From CAWKKW01 sp963850345 (GTDB taxonomy: Bacteria > Acidobacteriota > Terriglobia > Terriglobales > Acidobacteriaceae): DNA of 64,000 nt. A program made the position numbers and the translations under genes. Shown here in pieces: positions 1-7,476 of the stretch; position 1 is the first letter of the stretch, and every line of letters begins with the position of its first letter. The stretch covers positions 1 through 64,000 of the forward strand of contig CAWKKW010000003.1 in NCBI GenBank assembly GCA_963850345.1. The letters are read 5' to 3'. Below the pieces are notes generated by a model. That model made no database searches, had not been told where the DNA came from, and saw only the letters and a list, made by a program, of their open reading frames with translations.

Positions 1-2
1 CG

Positions 3-137
3 CGGGAGCGTACGTGGACCAGGCTGAGAAGGTTCATGGACGAGGCAGCAAGTGAAACAGGGACTTCAAATTTCCACGATAGTAACCCGGAGTGCTCCGT
101 TTCAGAACCTTACCTTAGTCACTTGGGAGATTCGTAG
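3..137 (+). CDS. C-terminal end of an unknown protein, cut by window start
   Basis: An open frame enters from the left edge and stops with TAG at 135-137, giving about 44 residues. The last G of the stop is the first base of a GTG that opens the next small frame, the kind of one-base overlap seen in operons. The peptide is hydrophilic and not recognised. The frame is short, so coding status is an inference from the overlap and from the open reading frame running off the edge. Confidence 0.3.
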   Translation, partial: RERTWTRLRRFMDEAASETGTSNFHDSNPECSVSEPYLSHLGDS

Positions 138-316
138 TGCAGCAGGAGGAGTTAACGAACATAATTCGCTCTGCTTATGTCTTGTTCGAGGGAAAGATAT
201 ACGGACTGGCAACGTCGTGGAGCAACACCTACGCGGGCCCCCTCATCCGATTAGAAGCGAACAAAAAGCGTAAACGGAGAGACGTAAACCATGGCGGAGC
301 GGAAGTACATTCCTGA
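137..316 (+). CDS. Small unknown protein (59 aa), GTG start
   Basis: This frame starts with GTG at 137, sharing one base with the stop of the preceding frame, and ends with TGA at 314-316, overlapping the first 26 bases of the following gene. The peptide contains a plausible folded stretch (LFEGKIYGLATSWSNTYAG) followed by a very basic segment (KKRKRR). No family is recognised. The tight overlaps on both sides suggest a translationally coupled set. An alternative frame at 52-273 covers the same DNA but has a less protein-like composition. Either could be spurious. Confidence 0.33.
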   Translation: MQQEELTNIIRSAYVLFEGKIYGLATSWSNTYAGPLIRLEANKKRKRRDVNHGGAEVHS

Positions 317-875
317 AGAGACAGACACCATTGAAAGCGCGACGACCGATGAGCTCAAGAGGGCGACTGAACGCGCAGAGCGGGCCGAGGCTGAGTTGGC
401 GCGATTGAAGAGAACAGCAGACGCGAGTTCCAGCGCTTTTCAGCTTGTCGAGCCGTCATCTGAGACCGGCGAGGCCGAGTTACCGGGTGGCGAGGCCGAA
501 CTGCGGAAGGACTCGATGATGTCCCACCTGCTCGATTCTCTGGCTCAAGGACAGGATATCGGCCATTACGGTCGGCTCGTGTTCGCGATGGTAGCCCGGC
601 ATTTCCTGTCAGACGAAGAGGTAATTGCCTGGCTGACACGCGACCGCGATTTCGAGGAGCCTGCCGCCGTCGCGCTGCTACGGCAAGTGGAATCCCGTGA
701 CTACAATCCGCCAAAGCGGGAGCGTATTCTCGAGTGGCAACAGCAGCAAGAGTTCCCGATTCTCCCGAATCCGGAGGATCCTGACTGTGGCAACCTGTAT
801 CGAAATCTCAAATTTCCAGACTCGATCTATCACCACATCGAACAGTATCAAGAGCAAAAGGCCAATGCCGAGTAG
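291..875 (+). CDS. Unknown protein with N-terminal coiled coil
   Basis: A 194-residue soluble protein of unknown function. Residues about 18-45 form an acidic and basic heptad-like helix rich in Glu, Arg and Ala (likely coiled coil), then a low-complexity Glu/Gly stretch, then a predicted helical globular part from about residue 75 containing HYGRLVFAMVARHFLSDEEV. The C-terminus is rich in Gln and Glu. No signal peptide or membrane segment is visible. The ATG at 291 is preceded by GGAGAG, and the preceding small frame overlaps it. It sits at the start of the accessory region with no recognisable partner. I do not recognise the family. Confidence 0.6.
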   Translation: MAERKYIPEETDTIESATTDELKRATERAERAEAELARLKRTADASSSAFQLVEPSSETGEAELPGGEAELRKDSMMSHLLDSLAQGQDIGHYGRLVFAMVARHFLSDEEVIAWLTRDRDFEEPAAVALLRQVESRDYNPPKRERILEWQQQQEFPILPNPEDPDCGNLYRNLKFPDSIYHHIEQYQEQKANAE

Positions 876-929
876 GAGAGCCCAAGCCAAGGGAAGAGCA
901 CGCGAGAGTCACAAACTCCGACAAAGCCC

Positions 930-1307
930 CTAACCGAGACGGTACCCGCGCTCATTCAGTATTCCGGAAATCTTCCGGCACATGGACACCGGGCCTTCCA
1001 CCTTGCTTATGAACAGGTCTGCATATCGCGCATCTGGGGGGATTTCATTCACTCCAGAGACCAGGATCACTGGTAACTCGGGTCGAATGCTTTTGATTCC
1101 CTTCGCCAATTCGGTTCCCGTTCCACCTGGCATGAGTTGATCTGAGAGCACGAGATCGACGTGGCACGAATCCAGTACCCGCAACGCACTCGCTGCGGAA
1201 CTGGCAGTCATCACCTTATAGCCCTGCTTTTGCAAGACGAGCTTCCTCAGCGTAAGAGGAGTCTCTTCGTCGTCTACGCAAAGAATCACAACCTCATGCG
1301 GGACCAA
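930..1307 (-). CDS. Single-domain response regulator receiver protein
   Basis: A 125-residue stand-alone CheY-like receiver domain with no output domain. The acidic pair is D12/D13 (VDDEE), the phosphoacceptor is D56 (LVLSDQLMPGG), the Ser of the switch lies in ILVSG and the conserved Lys in FISK. It begins with TTG at 1307 inside the end of the upstream sensor kinase (14-base overlap), so the two are very probably translationally coupled and the kinase is the likely phosphodonor. A later GTG at codon 7 is an alternative start but would cut into the first beta strand. Its output is probably protein-protein signalling. The kinase's own 5' end is lost, so the pair may no longer be regulated normally. 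Confidence 0.82.
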   Translation of the reverse strand: MVPHEVVILCVDDEETPLTLRKLVLQKQGYKVMTASSAASALRVLDSCHVDLVLSDQLMPGGTGTELAKGIKSIRPELPVILVSGVNEIPPDARYADLFISKVEGPVSMCRKISGILNERGYRLG

Positions 1308-2940
1308 TGTTGCCTCGCGTCATCTGATCGCCACTCACGATTTCGGCGTAGTTCGCTACTAACGGGGATCGCTCAACTTGATCTGTGCCAGGAACAGTTA
1401 CACGAAAACAGGTAATATTGCCGTCTCCGAGTGGCATGCTGCGAAACGCGATGGTCCCCTCATATTTCTGGATGATGCCTTTGCTGATCCATAGTCCCAG
1501 GCCGGTGCCCTTGGTCGACTTAGTGCTGAAGAAAGGCTCAAAAAGCCTCTTCGCGTCTTCAGGCCGAATGCCGGATCCGGTATCACAGATCGAGATACAT
1601 AGGTCATTGCGCTGCTTCAACTTATTTGCGCGTTCTGCAACGCGAATGCGCAGGTAACCTCCAGCAGGCATCGCCTGGATAGCATTGCCAATGAGGTTTA
1701 GGAATACTTGTTTCAGCTCTACAGGAAATCCGCGGATAAGTCCCTTGGTTAGATACCGCTTTTGAAGATTGATTTCGCTCAGTTGTAGCCGACGCGCTTG
1801 TAACTCCAGCACATCATCCAGGAGCTCTGGAATCGAAACAGGTACAGGATGCTGTGACTCGCGATAGAAGCCGAGTGTCTGCTTGGTGATATGGCAGACC
1901 CGCAGTAACTCCTCTTCCCCTAACTGGGCAAAGTATCTTGCTTCCTCATCAAGCGACGGATGATCTTTCAGCAGGTAAAAGGCATTCGTGATCGCCTCGA
2001 GAGGGTTATTGATTTCGTGGGCGATAATTCCTGCCACCCGGCCCATCGCGGCCAGCCGTTCGGTCTTACGGAGGGCCTCTTCCGCCTGCAACTGCGCAGT
2101 GATGTCGCGATTAATCTCCAGAATGGATCCGGCTTCCATCTTCAGAGCCTGGCGGCTGGCAACGACAACCTCTTGCCCGTCCCGCGTCTCCTGGATCAGG
2201 TTTCCATCCCACCTTCCCTCGTCCAGCAGCGCGGCCTCGATCGTCTCATTCTCGATGGGAAACTGAGTACGTAACAGCTCGTGCACATGTTTTCCAAGCA
2301 CCTCTTCACGGGGCCAGCCATACAGCGCCTCGGCTCCTGCGTTCCAATACTGGAGAACACCCGCACGGTCCCTTACCAGAATCGCTTCCGAGGCAAGCTC
2401 CAGCAGGTCTGCACGCTCTCTCAACAGGTCTTCCATCTTCTTACGGTTGGTCACGTCGAAGAAGGCGCTTACTGCGCCCCGCACGTTACCTTGAATGTCA
2501 AAGAGTGGGCTCGCACTTCCAAGGATCTGGGTTCTGATTCCATCGGCACGCTCGATCTCCCATTCCGTTGTTCCTACAGGTCTGCCTGTGGAGATGGAAC
2601 GCTGGAGAGGCAGCTCTGCGAGGGGCAAGTCTCTCCCATGCTGGCGGAACCGATAGGGAAGAGTTGCAGATCCATCAATGCCGCTCGAGATATTCTGGCC
2701 GGGGACTATGCCGACGAGTTCACTGAGCGCGTGGTTCGCAGTGATCAGCTCACACCTGGGGTCATGCGCAACTGCGACGCCGACAGGCAACACCTGCATG
2801 ATGGTCTCTAACTCAGCTACGCGTTGCTCCAACTGGCTGTTCAGATGACGTATCTGCTCCTCAGCCTTGATCTGCGCGCTGATATCCGTGTTGGTTCCGA
2901 ACCACCTGGCAACTACTCCCTGGGAGTCGCGGATTGGCAC
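1294..2940 (-). CDS. PAS-domain sensor histidine kinase, 5'-truncated
   Basis: 548 residues from a GTG at 2940. The start lies inside a PAS domain: the first 20 residues (PIRDSQGVVARWFGTNTDIS) are the end of a PAS/PAC unit whose beginning is absent upstream. Two further PAS domains follow (about 40-165 and 170-285), then a HisKA domain with the H-box IAHEINNPLEA, then a HATPase domain with an N box (NLIGNAIQA), DTGSGI and GTGLGLW. The core is therefore intact although the N-terminal sensor part is missing. The sequence in front of the start belongs to other genes (hybrid kinase and DNA ligase fragments), so the gene was joined to foreign DNA near 2950. It overlaps the downstream receiver gene. 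Whether it is expressed is unknown. Confidence 0.8.
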   Translation of the reverse strand: MPIRDSQGVVARWFGTNTDISAQIKAEEQIRHLNSQLEQRVAELETIMQVLPVGVAVAHDPRCELITANHALSELVGIVPGQNISSGIDGSATLPYRFRQHGRDLPLAELPLQRSISTGRPVGTTEWEIERADGIRTQILGSASPLFDIQGNVRGAVSAFFDVTNRKKMEDLLRERADLLELASEAILVRDRAGVLQYWNAGAEALYGWPREEVLGKHVHELLRTQFPIENETIEAALLDEGRWDGNLIQETRDGQEVVVASRQALKMEAGSILEINRDITAQLQAEEALRKTERLAAMGRVAGIIAHEINNPLEAITNAFYLLKDHPSLDEEARYFAQLGEEELLRVCHITKQTLGFYRESQHPVPVSIPELLDDVLELQARRLQLSEINLQKRYLTKGLIRGFPVELKQVFLNLIGNAIQAMPAGGYLRIRVAERANKLKQRNDLCISICDTGSGIRPEDAKRLFEPFFSTKSTKGTGLGLWISKGIIQKYEGTIAFRSMPLGDGNITCFRVTVPGTDQVERSPLVANYAEIVSGDQMTRGNIGPA

Positions 2941-2950
2941 TGCCCGCGAA

Positions 2951-3091
2951 AATGAGCACTCGCCTTCCTACCAGTGCCTCATCAGAACGATGCAACCGGT
3001 CCAGCATGTTCTGCTTTTCGCGAGGCAGATCAGTTACCACTCGGTGCAGGAAGAGCGCCGTCTCATCGAGTAGCCGCTCCGGTGACTGCGC
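2951..3091 (-). pseudogene. Fragment of a large hybrid sensor kinase
   Basis: Read on the minus strand in the third frame relative to the ligase remnant, this stretch encodes about 47 residues including QSPERLLDETALFLHRVV and, at its end, GRRVLI. From family knowledge this is the link between two receiver domains in very large HAMP/GAF/hybrid histidine kinases, where GRRVLI would continue into the VDDD of the next receiver. Here homology stops at about 2951 exactly where the PAS kinase sequence begins, and on the other side at about 3091 where the ligase sequence ends. It has no start or stop of its own and is a relic. Confidence 0.65.
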
Positions 3092-3795
3092 GTAGCCATA
3101 TGCCGAAACCGGCTACCTTGCATGTGTTCGTACGCAACCTCGACTACGAGTTCCGCACGCAAAGGTTCCCACGATAGGTCCTTGCCCTGGCTCCAGCGAC
3201 TTTGACCTCCGGGCATCCGATGTTCCCCATCGCCGGTGGCCGAACCCGGGTCTTCCCAGGATTTCCAGGGATGGTTCTTCAATGCATTCTCTCGGTAAGG
3301 AGCAAGATAGTCGGCTAACTCACGGCCTTTGTCCTGGGTGAAGCTGGAGCACACGCCGACATGCTGGAGGCCGCCGGAAGCGTCATACAAACCGAGCAGG
3401 AGAGAGCCAATGAGAGTGCCTTCGCCTTTCTTATACCAGCGAAAGCCCGCGACCACACAATCGCAATCGCGCTCGTGCTTCACCTTCAGCACTACACGCT
3501 TGTTCGGCTCGTAGGCGCCTTCAGTCCGCTTTGCGATCACTCCGTCGAGACCTGCACCTTCGAAGCGGCGAAACCAGTCCTGCGCAGTCTTAAGCTCGCC
3601 GGTAGCGGGTGTGATGTGGAGAGGCGGAGCCGCAGCGGAAAGAAGCGATTCCAACCGTGCGCGACGCGTACCAAAAGGTTCCTCGCGAAGATCGCGCTCT
3701 CCTTCGCACAGTAAGTCAAAGAAAACGATCGAGGCTGGGCTCTGCTGAGACAACAGATTCACCCGGGACACCGCAGGATGGATGCGGAGCTGCAA
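3034..3795 (-). pseudogene. ATP-dependent DNA ligase, internal fragment
   Basis: The product resembles the middle and OB-fold part of bacterial ATP-dependent DNA ligases (LigC/LigD ligase type). Visible are motif III-like FFDLLCEGERDLR, motif IV GLDGVIAKR and motif V VLKVKHERD, then the OB-fold region with VVAGFRW and VGVCSSF. The N-terminal part with the nucleotide-binding lysine (motif I, KxDG) is missing. After GSRFRHMA (about 3095) the frame leaves ligase sequence and ends in about 20 unrelated residues. At the other end ligase homology begins at about 3806, a few codons before this ATG, in another frame of the preceding HNH gene remnant. Without motif I it cannot be an active ligase. Confidence 0.72.
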
Positions 3796-4447
3796 CTCTT
3801 CGAACTCTTACCCGCTCTTTGAAGATGCCTTGGCCACGTCGCGCAACAATCAAAGACTCTTTTTCCGTCTCCGGGATCTCGGAACTCTCTTCGATGGTCC
3901 GTTCGAGGTCGTGCTCCCAAACCTCCATGTCAGCCTTCTCAGCAGCAGGTCGAGGAAACGTGAGCTGTGAGGCGGCTGTTTGCGCCAAATCTAGGGCTTG
4001 GCAATCGATTAGGCCGAACAGCGTTTCCGCGAATGCGGCCGGGACTTCCGTCAGGTAAACCGCTTGATTCCCATTCCCGGAGCGTTGCAGAGGCGAGTAC
4101 CGGGAGGGCAATACCCCGCTCAGAACAGGCATGTGATCTTTGGGGCGGACTTTTGTCTCCATCTCCACGAAGTTGACCTGGACCTTCCACCCGACTTGCT
4201 CCCAATTCATGCCAACTGCGCCAAATCCCGTGGGTTTAGGGCTCTCGTAGCAGTTCGAGGTAGCGACGCCTATGGCGAAGATCCGGGTGTCAAAAAAGGA
4301 GAAGATAAGGTCGCCAGGAGCTACCTCGCGCATGGACTCGTAAAAGGGATTGCGCCGATTACCTTGGGATCGCTTCGGGGACCACAGATAGTCTCCACCG
4401 AACTCCTGTCGATGCGTTTGGTTCTGGTTTACCCACCAATACCGCAT
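3716..4447 (-). pseudogene. HNH-type endonuclease gene, 3'-truncated
   Basis: The first 213 residues (MRYWWVNQNQT..., SPKR, GDLIFSFFDTRIFAIG, PKDHMPVL) resemble the N-terminal EVE/PUA-like domain plus linker of a family of HNH endonucleases whose members continue into a CRITG...HLVASHIKPW-type HNH motif. That nuclease motif is absent: homology ends at about RRGQGIFKER (about 3808) and the last 30 residues are ligase DNA read out of frame. The start ATG at 4447 is preceded by AGGAG. The N-terminal domain of such proteins is thought to read modified bases in DNA, so the relic may derive from a modification-dependent restriction enzyme. That function is family inference; the assignment of the N-terminus is from memory of the family. 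Confidence 0.62.
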
Positions 4448-5048
4448 CCGGCAAATAGCTCCTGTCTACCAGATGGCTGCAGTTGCAGCATAGTAGGTGC
4501 ATACGCGCCGTGCAACCCGCTTCTCCCCTCCGGTGAGCGTTCCAGCAGCTCGAGCTTCTCCACAACATCCACTCCGCTGGAAATCTCAGGCATCAAGCAG
4601 AATTTATCCGAATTGATCGAAGAGCTTTTCTAGGTTCGAATCCGCACGCTTCTAATTCCGGACGTGTACTAGTTCAGACGTTGAGGGCATCTTTTCATTT
4701 AAGTCAAGCTCTGTAAGACCTGTTCTGGCCGCCTAATGGTGAGCGCGCCGGTCTCCGGGAACGAATCCCTGGGAACGGAGCCAGTGCCCCCTGCTCTAGA
4801 CGTGCTTTTCCGCTCCCAGATGTCTGCTAAGTCCTTGATTCACGGGTGGCCGAATAGAGTGTGAAGGTGGCACTCTACGGCTGAGTCATGCCCCCGACCT
4901 TTTCAATTCAAACGTTAGTAACCGACTCTTCAGCCCACCTTCAAGGTCAGATTGTGCTAGATTGTGCTAGGGACTTGGACTTCGGGTATTTGTCGAGCTT
5001 CTAGGACATTCAAAAATAAGTAAATCCTTTGCCTTCAGCCCGTGAAAT
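4448..5048. other. Non-coding stretch with a 10-bp tandem repeat
   Basis: No convincing gene on either strand over about 600 bases. It holds a perfect tandem duplication of ATTGTGCTAG at 4951-4970 and several short imperfect hairpins. Composition is less GC-rich than the flanking genes. Its position between the broken genes and a tRNA-like 3' end fits degraded integrated DNA, but nothing specific is recognised. Confidence 0.5.
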
Positions 5049-5073
5049 GGTTCGATTCCCACCCGCGCCTCCA
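5049..5073 (+). repeat. tRNA/tmRNA 3'-end-like relic, possible att site
   Basis: GGTTCGATTCCCACC followed by CGCGCCTCCA reads like a T-loop, the 3' side of the T-stem, and an acceptor 3' strand with discriminator. There is no upstream acceptor strand, D-arm or anticodon arm in the preceding 100 bases, and the 5' side of the T-stem pairs poorly, so it is not a functional tRNA. Integrases commonly recombine into the 3' end of tRNA or tmRNA genes and leave such a copy at the far junction. It lies exactly between the scrambled region and the start of orderly genes, which supports an attachment-site reading. The matching intact gene is not in this window. Confidence 0.35.
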
Positions 5074-5194
5074 ATTTCCTACTTAGATCAGATTTGTGGG
5101 GTGGCTGCCGCCGCAGGTTGCCGCTTCGTCTGCGCGGATTTGTGTCGGGTTTTGGGACACGCCGCTGAAACTGCTTACCCTTGCGCGGAAGATC

Positions 5195-6232
5195 TTAGCG
5201 TTGAGTTCCGTTTGACTTGGAGTTAGTAGCCCTAACCGGCGGCAGGACGACACCGTGCCTGTACTTCTTGTCCATGGTCCACGGAGCGAACGGGCCCAGC
5301 TTACAGTGCAGCGGATCCGGCCCGACGCATGTAGCGTAGTACATCTCGCGGACGGCGACTGGTTTGTCTTCGATGTTTTCGGCGTAGAACTGCCAGTGCA
5401 TCTTGTCGGATGTCTGGAAGTAGTTTGGCCCTTCCATACCAGCGGCTGGCTCACTCGCGAGTTGTGATTTCGGTTGGTTGGAGCACTCCTGAAGCGCGTA
5501 CGGGCCGTTCCTGTTCGTCGCTGTCGAAATACACGTGGCTGCGCCGAAACCGCCGTTACCTTTTCCGGACACATACTCCGTCTGCAACAGGTAGTAAGTG
5601 CCGCGGATAAGCCACCCGGCAGGATCGTACCCACCAGTTACTCCGTTGGTAGCGACCAGTTGCGGAGGCGAGAACGTCACCCCGGCCGGAGAGAAAGACA
5701 GCGCGCACATCACATAGGTGGAGAACGAGGTAAACGTTCCGCTTACTGAGACGGGGATGTACAGGCAGTTCGATCCGTCATTGATCCAGTTTGGGGCGAA
5801 TACGGTGTAGATGTTGGGAATCCAACGGCTCATATCGACTGAACTGATGGTCGTGACGGAGTTGTCTGCGTTCTCATGCCCCACCTGGATCAGCGAGGAG
5901 AGCAGAGCTTCGTCATTGGCGTACGCGATGACGATGTATCTCTCGCCGCCCGCGCAAGCCGTACCCACTCCCTGAACGCATAAAGGCGATGGCGCGTTGA
6001 CTCTGCAAGGTGTGCCGTTGGCGCACGTGGACCACTTGGGCGCAGGCTTGGCCTCCACCCAGTTGACTCCGTCCGGCGATACGGCCTTGTCGTAGGTGTC
6101 GTGCGTTCCATTCATGAAGAATGTGTAGGCGACAAACTGAGTTTGCCCCGGATGACCGGCGAACGCGATTGTGGAGACCAGGAGCGCCGCAGTGAGGAGC
6201 GCCGCACTCAGGAGCACTCTTCGCAAGCCCAT
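5195..6232 (-). CDS. Secreted five-bladed beta-propeller-like protein
   Basis: 345 residues with a clear Sec signal peptide (LLSAALLTAALLVSTIAFAG, cleavage near residue 26). The mature part has repeated patterns such as SPDGVNW, YVMCALSFSPAG, YDPAGWLIRGTYYLLQTEY and MHWQFYAENI, as in five-bladed propellers of the GH43/62/68 superfamily, where short beta sheets alternate with phrases such as 'SxDGxxW'. No convincing catalytic Asp/Asp/Glu set could be assigned, so enzymatic activity is uncertain. It is unusually rich in Cys for the window (about ten), fitting disulfides in the periplasm. The ATG at 6232 has GAGG upstream. It lies on the same strand as the DapA-like gene, 100 bases downstream of it, and close to the polysaccharide region, so a role in glycan handling is an inference. 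Confidence 0.6.
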   Translation of the reverse strand: MGLRRVLLSAALLTAALLVSTIAFAGHPGQTQFVAYTFFMNGTHDTYDKAVSPDGVNWVEAKPAPKWSTCANGTPCRVNAPSPLCVQGVGTACAGGERYIVIAYANDEALLSSLIQVGHENADNSVTTISSVDMSRWIPNIYTVFAPNWINDGSNCLYIPVSVSGTFTSFSTYVMCALSFSPAGVTFSPPQLVATNGVTGGYDPAGWLIRGTYYLLQTEYVSGKGNGGFGAATCISTATNRNGPYALQECSNQPKSQLASEPAAGMEGPNYFQTSDKMHWQFYAENIEDKPVAVREMYYATCVGPDPLHCKLGPFAPWTMDKKYRHGVVLPPVRATNSKSNGTQR

Positions 6233-6332
6233 ACTTGACCTCTAACCGATGGCTCCCATGCTTGCTTCCCTGCTCCAAGGCCGAAGGGTGATAGCGCCGT
6301 CGACGAGTTAGTGGAGTAAGTCGGAAGACTTC

Positions 6333-7238
6333 TCACTCCCGGATATCTGGGAACAAAAAAGGCGTGGCACAGAACCGATCGATGTCGGCCCTCTCCTCTT
6401 CGTTGAGCGAATCGATTGGGGAGACTGGTCGACCGGAGCCGAAGCCCTTCTTCGATACGGCATACTTGGCGCCGCCCAGCCACGAACGAGGCTTGAGCAG
6501 CAGGTTTTCTACGAGGGCCGTGATTCTCTCTTGATAGGCCGTCAGTTTGCGGTCGTCTTGCCGCGCGTTGTAAGCATCGACAAACGTAACTGGCTCGTAA
6601 TTCGCGCAGGTTGGCACTAAGCCGCTTGCCCCCATGCGCAGCGCCTTTGCTGCGTGGCGCTCTGTACCAATCAATGCGCGGAGGCCCAGGGGACCGGCCT
6701 TCGAGAGGAGCGTACCGAAGTACTCCATATCCTCTGAACTGTCTTTGCAATAGCGAATCCAGCCACGGCTGGTCATCTGACACATCGCTTCGATGGGGAT
6801 GATAGAGCCGGCGCACGAGGGGATGTTATAGGCGATCATGTTCATCGAGCCTGCTGCCTCTTTGCACGCTCCGAAAAAACGCAGGTTTTCATCGAGCGAT
6901 TTCACCTTGACGTAGTAGGGCGGAACGATGACGACGTGCTGATAGCCGAGCGCCTTCAGAACCTGGATTCGTTCGATCACTCTCGCCGTCGAGGTATCGC
7001 TCGCATTGCCGAGTAGAGGCACTTTGTTTTCATTCTCTTCCATGGCGAAACGGCTCATCCGTTCCCATTCCTTCGACGTAAGCAACGGGCCTTCGCCTGC
7101 GGTGCCGCCCACGAAGAGGCCGTGGACCCCCGAGTCGATCAGAAATCGCAGCTGGCCACGAAAATCAGCCTCATCCACTCTGTCGTCATTGTCGACCGCA
7201 GTTGTTACGGGAACGATGACACCTGCCAGTTCGCTCAT
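6333..7238 (-). CDS. DapA/DHDPS-family aldolase or dehydratase
   Basis: A 301-residue TIM-barrel protein of the class I aldolase DapA/NanA superfamily. From the chosen ATG the phosphate/carboxylate-binding segment is GGTAGEG (44-50), the conserved Tyr is Y137 (IAYNIPS) and the Schiff-base Lys is K165 (YCKDSS). The start at 7238 has AGGAAA at good spacing; an upstream in-frame start at 7277 would add 13 residues not seen in the family. Members include dihydrodipicolinate synthase, N-acetylneuraminate lyase and 2-keto-3-deoxy-aldonate aldolases and dehydratases. Beside glycosidase genes, a sugar-acid role (products of L-arabinose, L-rhamnose or uronate oxidation) is more likely than lysine synthesis, but the substrate cannot be read from sequence alone. 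Confidence 0.8.
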   Translation of the reverse strand: MSELAGVIVPVTTAVDNDDRVDEADFRGQLRFLIDSGVHGLFVGGTAGEGPLLTSKEWERMSRFAMEENENKVPLLGNASDTSTARVIERIQVLKALGYQHVVIVPPYYVKVKSLDENLRFFGACKEAAGSMNMIAYNIPSCAGSIIPIEAMCQMTSRGWIRYCKDSSEDMEYFGTLLSKAGPLGLRALIGTERHAAKALRMGASGLVPTCANYEPVTFVDAYNARQDDRKLTAYQERITALVENLLLKPRSWLGGAKYAVSKKGFGSGRPVSPIDSLNEEERADIDRFCATPFLFPDIRE

Positions 7239-7476
7239 GGTTTCCTTTTCACGAAATCGTATGGTCAATCGCGTCACTCATCTATGGATGACGACACGAG
7301 GTGAACCAGTATCGCGAGGTTTCCCTGCGATTCGCAAGAACACGTTCAGCTAGTTGAACGACCCGTCAGCTTTCGCGGGCGCAATGCCTCGGTTGCGTAT
7401 TTGCAAACCCTTCCGTGGCAAGGGCTAGTGAGAGCAACGCCGCAGAATCGCCGCAAATTTCGCAAGCCCGGCGATG

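Noticed and set aside
52..273. 73-codon plus frame at left edge
   Set aside because: It overlaps two frames (3-137 and 137-316) whose stop/start overlap and composition look more like real genes.
4620..4660. Second tRNA-like T-loop (GGTTCGAATCC)
   Set aside because: Only two stem pairs form and there is no acceptor sequence; probably chance.
5000..5075. Complete tRNA gene at the TTCGATTCC motif
   Set aside because: No acceptor 5' strand, D-arm or anticodon arm precedes it and the T-stem does not pair well; kept only as a relic.
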